This document shows positions 1-6,476 of a DNA stretch of 7,543 nt, piece by piece. The DNA lies in assembly GCA_016840645.1 (NCBI GenBank), contig JAEORY010000181.1:1-7543 (forward strand), given 5' to 3'. Both the position numbers and the translations under genes were made by a program. Each line of letters begins with the position of its first letter. The first letter of the stretch is position 1. The notes under the pieces are model-generated. The model made no database searches, was not told the DNA's origin, and saw only the letters and a program-made list of their open reading frames with translations. The stretch comes from Candidatus Borrarchaeota archaeon. GTDB lineage: Archaea > Asgardarchaeota > Sifarchaeia > Borrarchaeales > Borrarchaeaceae.

Positions 1-796
1 GACGATCGAAGATTCGGGTGTCATGTTGCCCGATGGCTATGTATGGTGGATCGGCAATCCCGGCCGTGGGATTCAGCGGCCTGTATCCGAAGGCGGTATT
101 TGGGATGACAGATGGCCTGCAATGCCCAAAGCCAAACGTGAGTATATAGGAGTAAATTTAGAATTAGAGAAACGCTTCAGCAACAACTGGGTTGGGGGTT
201 TCTCCTACACCTGGAGTCATTTGTGGGGCAACTACTCCGGCTTGGCGTGGACTATGACCGGTCAGGAAAGTCCAAACTTGGGAGCCTGCTTTGACAGATG
301 GTTCCAGCCCTATACATGGCAGATGGAGCCAATTAATGGCACTTTACCCACCGACAGGCCCCACTATGCCAAGATCTGGGGTAGTTACTCGTTCGACTTC
401 GGATTGACAGCAGGATTAATCGCCAGTGCATACAGCGGAACTCCTGTGACAACGATGTTGTACGCTCCTGTCTCATGGTATCCGGATGGCTTTTTTACGG
501 ATGGCAGAACGCCTTTTATGATGCTCGCGAATCTCTATGCAGAATACAACATAAAACTGAGTGGAAATACAAGGCTCAATTTCAACATCAACGTCGATAA
601 TCTCTTCGATAACAGTACAAAAATAAGAATTCACAACCGTATCAACAATGCCAGGCTTGCTTTTTCAGATGAAGATAAAGCAACCGGTCAGATTGACTGG
701 AGAACATTGCCCTATGATCCCAATCCCATGTATCTGATGCCTGAGGCTTTTTATCCTCCCCGATCGGTCCGTCTCGGAGTCAAGTTCATCTTCTAA
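1..796 (+). CDS. TonB-dependent receptor, Oar-like, C-terminal part (5' end outside window)
   Basis: About 264 residues of the end of an outer-membrane beta-barrel that would import a ligand using energy from TonB/ExbBD. The frame is open from base 2, so the gene starts upstream of the window; the methionine at 23 is internal. Alternating aromatic/polar strands are visible, such as GGFSYTWSHLWGNYSG and the stretch around SYSFDFGLTAGLIASAYSG. Near the end is NFNINVDNLFDN, matching the 'NLFD' strand typical of TonB-dependent receptors. The protein ends YPPRSVRLGVKFIF with a terminal phenylalanine, the usual C-terminal signal for BAM-dependent barrel insertion. The trp/tyr-rich loops and the 'YPPRSVRLGVKF' ending resemble receptors with an N-terminal carboxypeptidase-regulatory domain (Oar-like, common in Acidobacteriota), but the plug and N-terminus are not in the window. 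The ligand cannot be told. A strong terminator follows directly. G+C looks higher than in the following genes. Confidence 0.85.
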   Translation, partial: TIEDSGVMLPDGYVWWIGNPGRGIQRPVSEGGIWDDRWPAMPKAKREYIGVNLELEKRFSNNWVGGFSYTWSHLWGNYSGLAWTMTGQESPNLGACFDRWFQPYTWQMEPINGTLPTDRPHYAKIWGSYSFDFGLTAGLIASAYSGTPVTTMLYAPVSWYPDGFFTDGRTPFMMLANLYAEYNIKLSGNTRLNFNINVDNLFDNSTKIRIHNRINNARLAFSDEDKATGQIDWRTLPYDPNPMYLMPEAFYPPRSVRLGVKFIF

Positions 797-813
797 CAGA
801 GAACACGCAGATC

Positions 814-848
814 AAAGGTCCTCCCTTCACTTGAAGGGAGGACCTTTT
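814..848 (+). terminator. Strong intrinsic terminator after the receptor gene
   Basis: Bases 814-829 (AAAGGTCCTCCCTTCA) and 832-847 are perfect reverse complements, 16 bp with only CT between them (effectively a 15-bp stem with an ACTT loop). The right arm ends in a four-T run at 845-848. It lies 18 bases after the receptor stop codon. With the A run on the left arm it could work in both directions, but no minus-strand gene ends here. Confidence 0.9.
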
Positions 849-875
849 CCATTTAGGAAAGTATTTTGATATAAT
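846..875 (+). promoter_or_regulatory. Candidate sigma70-type promoter for the GWxTD/TPR operon
   Basis: A perfect TATAAT at 870-875 is preceded by TTTCCA at 846-851 (4 of 6 matches to TTGACA) with an 18-base spacer. Transcription would start near 882, giving a leader of about 113 bases before the ATG at 995. The -35 box sits on the T-tail of the upstream terminator, so the receptor transcript ends where the next transcript is set up. Consensus matching only; sigma usage in this lineage is not known to me. Confidence 0.5.
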
Positions 876-994
876 AGAAATGTGTTTTATGAGAAAGAAC
901 AATAGGAGAAAATCTATCTGAGAAGTAAACAATTTTTATTATATCCTCCCAAGAAAGAAAACCAGGGAAAAACCAATGTTATGAGAGAGAGCTA

Positions 995-1927
995 ATGAAA
1001 GCAAAAATATTTCTCCTATTCGTGATTTTCATCGTCCTCTTAACGTCCCTCAGTTGTCAGATGGGCGGAACTAAAGTCCAATTATCTGCAGAAGAAGAAG
1101 AATTTCTCTCCAAAACACAGTATATCATCACCTCCGAAGAAAAAGACATATTTTTATCTCTGTCCTCCGCTGAAAGGCAAAATTTTATCCAGGAATTCTG
1201 GAAAAAACGGGATCCTGATCCCGACACCGAGGAAAATGAATTTAAAGAACAATATTTCACACGAATCGAGGAAGCCAACAAGTTTTTCGGTGACAGAGGG
1301 AAAGAAGGATGGCTCCAAGACAGGGGAAGAATTTACATCCAGCTCGGTCCGCCTGACCAGAGAGAAGCATACCCCACGGGTCAAACATTTTATGGATTAC
1401 CCATGGAAATCTGGTATTACGGGTTTTACCCTATTGTATTTATCGATAGATACAAAGACGGGACGTATCGACTTGAGCCTATGAGTGCCCGGAACATCAC
1501 CGAGATTACAAGGGCCACGGAAGAATTAAAACCAAAAATAACCGATGAAGAAAAAGCTGATTTTGATTTCGATTTTGAAATAGATATCAAATCTATAGGA
1601 GAAAATAGGGCTCTCGTCCAGGTATCGATTCCCTACCGCAAGCTTTGGCTTTCTAGCCAGGACGATCAACTGAAAACGTCATTAATTCTATCCTTAGAAA
1701 TCTATGATTCCAGCGAGCAAAAGATTTGGGATCTTCAAGAAAATTACCCCATATCCATCAAAGAAGATGAGCTGCTCAAGTTTGAAGATACAAAATACAT
1801 CATCGAAACGTCGGTTGAACTCAAACCGGGAAATTACACTCTCATAATCAATTTAAAAAATACAACCGATCAAAGAAAAGCAAGCAAAAGAGCGAATTTC
1901 AGAATTAAGGCGTCTTCGAAGTCTTAG
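995..1927 (+). CDS. GWxTD-domain protein, putative lipoprotein
   Basis: A 310-residue protein of the GWxTD family, whose biochemical role I do not know to be established. Residues 1-20 are a hydrophobic export signal followed by Cys21 (TSLSC). This looks like a lipoprotein signal, although the residues at -3 and -2 (Ser, Leu) are not the ideal lipobox, so plain secretion is possible. The family region follows: FWKKRDPDP at 68-76, a Glu/Phe-rich helix to about 100, then GWLQDRGRIYIQLGPPDQ at 105-122, and the aromatic MEIWYYGFYPIVF strand segment at 137-149. The defining GWxTD pentad reads GWLQD here, with Gln in place of Thr. Residues about 190-305 look like a beta-sandwich. The start is supported by a purine-rich GAGAGAG stretch 5-6 bases upstream. 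The TPR gene follows after 38 bases, suggesting one operon. An envelope scaffold or assembly role is inference from context. Confidence 0.85.
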   Translation: MKAKIFLLFVIFIVLLTSLSCQMGGTKVQLSAEEEEFLSKTQYIITSEEKDIFLSLSSAERQNFIQEFWKKRDPDPDTEENEFKEQYFTRIEEANKFFGDRGKEGWLQDRGRIYIQLGPPDQREAYPTGQTFYGLPMEIWYYGFYPIVFIDRYKDGTYRLEPMSARNITEITRATEELKPKITDEEKADFDFDFEIDIKSIGENRALVQVSIPYRKLWLSSQDDQLKTSLILSLEIYDSSEQKIWDLQENYPISIKEDELLKFEDTKYIIETSVELKPGNYTLIINLKNTTDQRKASKRANFRIKASSKS

Positions 1928-1965
1928 GCAAAATATTTAGCATAAATATTTGAAGTGAGACAGAA

Positions 1966-2940
1966 ATGAGAAAAAAAAATTTTATAAAGTCAATATTTTT
2001 CATTCTACTACTTGTAGCTTTAGTTGGGGTGGCGTCTTCACAAGCAGGACGAGGGAACGCAAGAATAAACGGTTTGGTACTTGACGAAGACGGAAATCCT
2101 GTAAAGGATGCTAAAATCATGCTGGAATTTTTGAGTCACGAAATAGAAGATATCGAAACAAAGACCGATGAGAGCGGGAAATGGGCCATAATCGGGCTTG
2201 GAACAGGTATGGCCAGAGTTACTGTAACTGCTGATGGCTATATTCCAACGGCGACAGAAATCAGAATTCAGCAATTAAGCCGGAATCCGCTTGTCCAGCT
2301 CACATTGAAGAAGGGTGGTTCATCTTCGAAACCTGTCATCGAGGATGAGCTTACCATTGAACTGTTCGAGAGAGGGAATAATTTGTTCGCTGAAAAAAAA
2401 TATGATGAGGCCATTTCTGTTTTTGAACAGTTTCTCGAAAAAAATCCCAACGTCTATCAAGCACACCTCAATATTGGCGATTGCTACAGGGAAAAAGGGG
2501 AGCTCGAAAAAGCCATTGAAGAGTACAACATCGTACTGGAGCATGCAAAGGAGGATGAAACCTCAGGAAGAGAAATGACTGCAAAAGCATTGGCCAATAT
2601 AGGCGACTGCTACCTAAAAAGGGGAGATTACGAAAATGCCCAGGATTTTTTCAGAAAATCCATTGAATCTTATCCAGAAAACGAAATCCTTGCATACAAC
2701 GTTGGTGAAATCTTCTTTGCTAGCCAGAAAGTGGACGAAGCCATCCACTATTTTGAGCTAGCTTCACAGATCAAGTCGGATTGGGGACTCCCCTACTGGA
2801 AGTTAGGCTATGCTTATTTGAACAAAGGTGACAATGAGAGCGCTTTGAAATATTTCAAGAAATTCTTGGAAATCGACCCCAACTCCCCTGAAGCCCCAAG
2901 CGTACAGAGTATCATTGATTATCTTGAAAAATCGGAATAG
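1966..2940 (+). CDS. Exported carboxypeptidase-regulatory-like domain + TPR protein
   Basis: A 324-residue protein with three parts. Residues 1 to about 26 form a Sec-type signal peptide: basic MRKKNFIK, a hydrophobic core, then VASSQA as the likely cleavage area. Residues about 32-117 form a beta-sandwich like the carboxypeptidase D regulatory domain, shown by INGLVLDEDGNPVKDAKI, KTDESGKWAIIGL and the VTVTADGYIP strand. Residues about 128-307 hold five tetratricopeptide repeats, starting near 128, 163, 205, 239 and 273, each with the A/G-Y-D/E-A pattern (for example KKYDEAISVFEQFLEKNPN). Such proteins are protein-protein scaffolds, here on the periplasmic side. No catalytic motif is seen. 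It lies 38 bases after the GWxTD gene with only a weak purine-rich site (GTGAG) ahead, consistent with co-transcription. Its regulatory-like domain is of the same type that begins Oar-like receptors such as the one upstream; a link between them is inference. The start codon runs into nine A's, a possible slippage site. Confidence 0.85.
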   Translation: MRKKNFIKSIFFILLLVALVGVASSQAGRGNARINGLVLDEDGNPVKDAKIMLEFLSHEIEDIETKTDESGKWAIIGLGTGMARVTVTADGYIPTATEIRIQQLSRNPLVQLTLKKGGSSSKPVIEDELTIELFERGNNLFAEKKYDEAISVFEQFLEKNPNVYQAHLNIGDCYREKGELEKAIEEYNIVLEHAKEDETSGREMTAKALANIGDCYLKRGDYENAQDFFRKSIESYPENEILAYNVGEIFFASQKVDEAIHYFELASQIKSDWGLPYWKLGYAYLNKGDNESALKYFKKFLEIDPNSPEAPSVQSIIDYLEKSE

Positions 2941-3039
2941 CTTGGCTTATTTTTTTTAACTTAGCCCTGTTAAATAGCATATCGAAAGAATTAGTTTTCC
3001 TTATATCAAGAGTTGTTCCCATTCCACATCAAAATATTA

Positions 3040-3975
3040 TCAAAAATGCCATATAACAGAACCCTGTATCTTATTGTTATTACCATCGTTCAAACCAAGA
3101 TATTCGGTATGCCAATAGGAATATTCCCCTCCAAATTCGAGGTCTTTTATGGGCGAAAACATCAAGTTAATGAATAACGTCTGATTTTTCGCCCTGTCAC
3201 CATGATTAATATCACCTGAATCAACTGCATCTGTACCGAAACCGCTATTTAAAGTGAATGATTTGTTAAGGGCATAAGAAATTTGAGCCCAGCCTCCATG
3301 CGCGAGGATACTTTTTTCTTTGTCAATATTTATTCCCTGGCCGATACCAGCAAGAAAAGCATCCAGGTTTCTCCCCAAAAAAAGCTCTCCTTTTATTGTT
3401 ACCTTATCCAGCAAAGGGATCAAAATGTCAGCGATAACCCCCCATTGGGGAGCTATCCAGCTGTTATTATCCGGGATTTCTGACATATTTGTCTTATCAA
3501 TCTCTTCCTTACCATACAATCCTCCCACTCCCAACTCCATCAATTTATTGGATAAAGTTTTTTTGGACACGCTGACTCTGGATTCCATGAGAGGCCAGCC
3601 TGAATCAACACCGGTATTGTGTGCTTCACTTAAAATACCTGTGTTCCGGTTAACACTGAGTTGAGTCTTCAGGTGAAATTTATTTGATAATTCAATGTCG
3701 CAGGTAAATCGCGCCTGTGTCCGGCGAAATCCAATATTACCCGCGTTCCAAAGATACCCATTGGTGTTTAGAGTAGCTGGTCCCAGAGGCCCAATCACAT
3801 CCCAAGCCTGTCCCAATAACAAGTTCCATTTCGTAAAATTAAAAACCATATACAGATGTCTTACCCGGGGCCTAAAAGAATTATCACTGGTTTTGTCAAA
3901 AAAATCTATCTCAGCCTTCCCATTAATCTCACCATTCCAGACTTTTGGTCCCACAAGATCGAATCCAAAACGTTA
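3040..3975 (-). pseudogene. DcaP-like outer-membrane porin, N-terminally truncated / broken
   Basis: The minus-strand frame encodes about 310 residues of a porin-type beta-barrel. It holds GPKVWNGEINGKAEIDFF, RPRVRHLYMVF, GQAWDVIGPL and LWNAGNIGFRRTQ, the pattern of DcaP-like trimeric porins ('GP..W...G..E.DF', 'RLRHAYL', 'GQ.WDVISPL', 'LWNAGN.G.RR.Q'), which take up small or anionic solutes. It ends in VIWHF with a terminal Phe, as barrels do. Intact relatives have a signal peptide, often a coiled coil, and a first strand before this; all are missing. The first usable start is a GTG at 3954 with no ribosome site. Recognisable sequence (RFGFDLVGP) runs right up to an in-frame TAA at 3973-3975, and the codons beyond it (ATIQN) also look like the conserved 'IQ.RFG' strand. 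So the frame is interrupted, not started, here. A second TAA lies at 4009-4011. A sequencing error is the alternative. Confidence 0.7.
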
Positions 3976-4495
3976 GTTTTGAATTGTTGCAACTTCTGCC
4001 TTTCTTCGTTATCGATGACATTATGGAGTACGATGCCGAAGACTTACCTCTATATCTCAAAGCATCTCTTTCAATAAACAATAATTTTATGGTGTATTCA
4101 TACTTGATTTAACAAAAAAATTCTAGAAAATAATTTATATTTCTAAATTTTCATGGAGAAGAATTTGTATTGAAAATTCATCCTCACAGCCAACTTGTGT
4201 GCAATTTGAAAATGAACAATTGGGAACCGTCCGCCCTTCTGACTTTGCATCATTTATGGGCTTTTAAGCTTGACGACTCGTTGTTTTGATCATCTATTCT
4301 TCTACGCAATCAATTTTCACAACAAAAACTTGATTATTGGCAAGGATGAACAAAATATTGGGGATAAAGGAAGCCCCATTCGCATCTAATAAATAGAAGG
4401 TCTATAAGCACTTTAGAAAAAATCACATTGAGGATAAAAATGGTCAAAAAAATTGCGGGCAATGCTGTTCACATTTGAGTGGCTAATAGTGAACT

Positions 4496-4512
4496 CCATT
4501 CGATTTCAATGG
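4496..4512. repeat. Short inverted repeat in the gene desert
   Basis: CCATT at 4496-4500 and AATGG at 4508-4512 form a 5-bp perfect inverted repeat around a 7-base loop. It is short enough to occur by chance in AT-rich DNA and has no T-run on either side. Confidence 0.25.
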
Positions 4513-4568
4513 TATAAATTATCGTTATTGGGAAGCTAACAGATCCAGAACAACACAGAGCTTAACTC

Positions 4569-4592
4569 ATAAAACGCAAGTTTTCGTTTTAT
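4569..4592 (-). terminator. Weak AT-rich hairpin after the kynureninase-like gene
   Basis: ATAAAACG at 4569-4576 and CGTTTTAT at 4585-4592 are perfect 8-bp reverse complements with an 8-base loop. The hairpin lies about 35 bases beyond the minus-strand stop codon, where an end of transcript is expected. There is no U-run after it in the minus direction, whereas the plus direction continues into TTTCCTTTTTTC. It may therefore be a 3'-stabilising hairpin, a weak terminator, or chance. Confidence 0.3.
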
Positions 4593-4625
4593 TTCCTTTT
4601 TTCAATCTCCTTGTATTCCATTATT

Positions 4626-6089
4626 TTATTCGGAATATTGTTTATATATGTTTTTTTCAACAATTTCCCGGATTCGTTTCATGGCTAAATAGATTTCATT
4701 GTATGATGTGTAGAGAGGAACAACACTCATGCGGATGTTATCGGGCGGCCGAAAATCCGGAATAACTTTTATTGCTGGGGGGGGCGATTGAGTCATTGCT
4801 TGATAAATTCGGTACGCTTCCGGATGTTTGAGTGCAACATGAGAGCCCCTGATTTCAGGATTTTTAGGGGAACCTAGTTCAAAACCGAGAGGGAAGAGCC
4901 ATTGTTCAGCTAGATAGATTAAATATGCTGCCTGGTGAATACTTTTTTTCCTGAGATTATCCCTACCAGCTTCTAAATGAATATCAAGGGCCGGTTCCAA
5001 TGCTGCTATAGAAAGAGAGGGGGGAGAGCCAACCATAAACCTTTTTACTCCTGGAGATGCTTTATATCTTGGTGTGATAAACGGATCTTGAGCTCCCAGC
5101 CAACCCCAAATGGGATTCTCCAGGTCATTTTGTAAATCTCTCCGTACATAAATAAAAGCGGGACAGCCAGATCCGCCATTCAAATATTTATATGTACAGC
5201 CAACGGCTAAATCAGCTTTAGTATCGCCTAAATCGATAGGAACAGCCCCGACGGAGTGACTGAGGTCCCAGAGCACGAGTGCTCCTTTCTCATGAGCCCA
5301 CTGATTTACTTTTGCCATATCATACAAAAAACCGCTTTTATAAGCCACATGGGAGAAAGTGACCAACGCAGTTTCTTCATCTATCTCTGATTGTATAGCT
5401 TCATTCTTGATAGTAATGTCATCGTCACTTGGAATAAAAACCAGTTCATGTTTATTCCCCAGAAGCTTAATAATCCCTTCGAGGATGTACACATCCGTTG
5501 GAAAATTTAAGTCAGCGGTGATAATTTTTGTACGGTCTTTCTTGAGTTGTAATGCAGCAACTACCAGCTTATAAAAATTGACAGAAGTGGAATCGGAAAT
5601 GAGAACTTCCTCCGGTTGTGCACCCACTAGTTGCGCCAGTTTGGCATTCACTCGTTCACGACGAGAACCCATATGCCGGCGCGTAACTTGTTCACCCCAT
5701 TCTTTTTCAATAACATTCTGCATGTATTTAATCGTAGATTTTGGTAAACGACCTAGTGAATTCCCGTCAAGATAGATGGTGTTTGGGTCTGTGATCACGA
5801 ATTTATCCCTAAATGATCTTAGCTTGTCATTCGAATCGAGTTTCCTGGCCAGGGATATATCAGTGCTTGTAAATTGCAATGAACTATCCGGTCTTTCTGA
5901 TTTTTGTTTGCTAAAGCCTAAAAATGGCATCAAAGATATAGCATAATAACAAGTCGCGTGATGTAAGAACTGATCAATATCATTCTTTTTTTTTGCCATA
6001 TTGGCCCCAAACATTCCGTGAATAGAAAAAGCCATTACAGCGAAACAAACTGATAAAACAGCTATCTTACCGATACTTCTCTTGGCCAT
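4626..6089 (-). CDS. kynU-like: Kynureninase-family PLP enzyme with N-terminal export signal
   Basis: A 487-residue fold-type I PLP enzyme, closest by eye to kynureninase (EC 3.7.1.3), which cleaves L-kynurenine to anthranilate and alanine in tryptophan breakdown. The catalytic part begins near residue 76. It has IYLDGNSLG (105-113), EEVLISDSTSVN with the PLP-phosphate Ser167/Thr168, NFPTD with Asp199, LWDLSHSVGAVPIDL with Asp275 and His278, CTYKYLNGGSG with the Schiff-base Lys301 and neighbouring Tyr300, and IRMSVVPLY with Arg453, matching the substrate-carboxylate arginine. Usual kynureninases are about 410-465 residues. The extra ~75 residues hold a signal peptide (AKRSIGK, hydrophobic core at 9-28, cleavage near FGA29) and a linker. 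The ATG is fixed by AAAAGGAGG five bases upstream. Odd points: the usual GWFGH motif is GWLGA (329-333), and the substrate loop after EWG is shortened, so the natural substrate may differ. It is divergent from the serine hydrolase; no other tryptophan-pathway gene is in the window. Confidence 0.85.
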   Translation of the reverse strand: MAKRSIGKIAVLSVCFAVMAFSIHGMFGANMAKKKNDIDQFLHHATCYYAISLMPFLGFSKQKSERPDSSLQFTSTDISLARKLDSNDKLRSFRDKFVITDPNTIYLDGNSLGRLPKSTIKYMQNVIEKEWGEQVTRRHMGSRRERVNAKLAQLVGAQPEEVLISDSTSVNFYKLVVAALQLKKDRTKIITADLNFPTDVYILEGIIKLLGNKHELVFIPSDDDITIKNEAIQSEIDEETALVTFSHVAYKSGFLYDMAKVNQWAHEKGALVLWDLSHSVGAVPIDLGDTKADLAVGCTYKYLNGGSGCPAFIYVRRDLQNDLENPIWGWLGAQDPFITPRYKASPGVKRFMVGSPPSLSIAALEPALDIHLEAGRDNLRKKSIHQAAYLIYLAEQWLFPLGFELGSPKNPEIRGSHVALKHPEAYRIYQAMTQSPPPAIKVIPDFRPPDNIRMSVVPLYTSYNEIYLAMKRIREIVEKNIYKQYSE

Positions 6090-6094
6090 CAGAA

Positions 6095-6103
6095 CCTCCT
6101 TTT
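6095..6103 (-). promoter_or_regulatory. Near-perfect ribosome binding site fixing the kynureninase-like start
   Basis: Read on the minus strand this is AAAAGGAGG, ending 5 bases before the ATG at 6089. It decides the start: translation begins upstream of the signal peptide, not at the internal Met31 (GANMAKKK), so the export signal is part of the protein. Confidence 0.85.
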
Positions 6104-6194
6104 GTAGGGACGATACCCTAAATGAGCAACGATGTAGTTTGAAAGAGGACAGCTTGATAACAGTGTTTCTGCACTCATCTCAGGTAACGTTTTT

Positions 6195-6223
6195 AAGCTA
6201 TTAAAATGATTTAAAAAAGTCAA
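6195..6223 (-). promoter_or_regulatory. Candidate minus-strand promoter for the kynureninase-like gene
   Basis: On the minus strand, TTGACT (bases 6223-6218, 5 of 6 matches) is followed after 17 bases by TAGCTT (6200-6195, only 3 of 6 matches). Transcription would start near 6188 and give a leader of about 100 bases. The -10 box is poor, so this is tentative. Confidence 0.3.
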
Positions 6224-6236
6224 GATATTTTCCTAG

Positions 6237-6264
6237 TTGACAATATTTCAATAACTTATATCAT
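6237..6264 (+). promoter_or_regulatory. Candidate distal plus-strand promoter for the serine hydrolase gene
   Basis: A perfect TTGACA at 6237-6242 is followed, after 16 bases, by TATCAT at 6259-6264 (5 of 6 matches). It would give a leader of about 205 bases. Its -35 box lies 13 bases from the -35 of the candidate minus-strand promoter, so the two would be back to back and could share one regulator. Confidence 0.4.
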
Positions 6265-6348
6265 GTGCCGATAATCTTTGATAATGGGAACCATCACAGA
6301 TTGCAGATTAAAATCTTTAATTTGGACGATACTTCTCTGAAATCCTGC

Positions 6349-6367
6349 TCCATACCATTTTTATGGA
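6349..6367. repeat. Small inverted repeat in the hydrolase leader
   Basis: TCCATA (6349-6354) and TATGGA (6362-6367) are perfect 6-bp reverse complements with a 7-base loop. It would be transcribed only from the distal promoter. It could be a weak hairpin or an operator half-site pair; chance is likely in such AT-rich DNA. Confidence 0.25.
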
Positions 6368-6406
6368 ATATTTTAATGGCAAAAATTATTTTTATAAATA
6401 TTTTAA

Positions 6407-6434
6407 TTGAAATAAGTTTGAAAAAAAATATAAT
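6407..6434 (+). promoter_or_regulatory. Candidate proximal promoter for the serine hydrolase gene
   Basis: TTGAAA at 6407-6412 (5 of 6 matches) is followed, after 16 bases, by a perfect TATAAT at 6429-6434. Transcription would start near 6441, leaving a leader of about 36 bases with the ribosome site. It is the best promoter match in this gap, though the surrounding sequence is so AT-rich that chance matches are easy. Confidence 0.5.
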
Positions 6435-6464
6435 AAACATAAAATAAAAAATAAATTTAATTAA

Positions 6465-6472
6465 AAAGGAGG
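6465..6472 (+). promoter_or_regulatory. Strong ribosome binding site of the serine hydrolase gene
   Basis: AAAGGAGG ends 4 bases before the ATG at 6477 and sits at the end of an A/T-only tract, which should leave it unstructured and well translated. It fixes the start codon and therefore the signal peptide. Confidence 0.85.
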
Positions 6473-6476
6473 TCTC

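Larger units (their letters stand above)
3976..4625. other. 650-bp stretch without a convincing gene
   Basis: AT-rich DNA between the broken porin and the kynureninase-like gene. No frame on either strand gives a protein I recognise, and all open frames are short and lack a good ribosome site. The portion next to the porin (about 3976-4075) shows porin-like or signal-free fragments in shifted minus-strand frames and may be decayed N-terminal coding sequence. The rest holds only small inverted repeats (4496-4512 and 4569-4592). No tRNA, transposase or repeat array was seen. Confidence 0.6.
6090..6476. other. Divergent intergenic region between the two exported-enzyme genes
   Basis: 387 bp with no believable gene. 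It carries both ribosome sites, a candidate minus-strand promoter, two candidate plus-strand promoters, and a nearly GC-free tract from about 6400 to 6465. A small perfect repeat TAGGG/CCCTA (6105-6109 / 6116-6120) lies just before the kynureninase-like ribosome site, and another (TCCATA/TATGGA, 6349-6354 / 6362-6367) lies in the longer leader of the hydrolase gene. Confidence 0.7.

Noticed and set aside
981..997. Four-codon leader frame (MRES, stop) whose TAA overlaps the GWxTD start codon (TAATG)
   Set aside because: Too short to separate from chance and has no clear ribosome site of its own, though translational coupling is conceivable.
1057..1484. Several open frames of 70-80 codons inside or opposite the GWxTD gene
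   Set aside because: They overlap a clear family protein, lack ribosome sites and show no recognisable domain.
2941..2966. Possible terminator after the TPR gene (GGCT...AGCC around an eight-T run)
   Set aside because: Only four base pairs with a long loop, and the T-run lies inside the loop instead of after the stem.
3283..3976. Plus-strand open frames opposite the porin remnant
   Set aside because: The minus-strand frame shows porin family motifs; the plus-strand products look like antisense shadows.
4171..4269. Short plus-strand frame of about 32 codons starting with TTG
   Set aside because: No ribosome site, no recognisable sequence, and length expected by chance.
5997..5999. Internal Met31 as an alternative, signal-free start of the kynureninase-like gene
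   Set aside because: The upstream ATG at 6089 has an excellent ribosome site at ideal spacing; no comparable site precedes Met31.
6265..6447. A 60-codon plus-strand frame between the divergent genes
   Set aside because: The product is Ile/Lys/Asn-rich as expected from AT-rich DNA. There is no ribosome site, and it overlaps a good promoter candidate.
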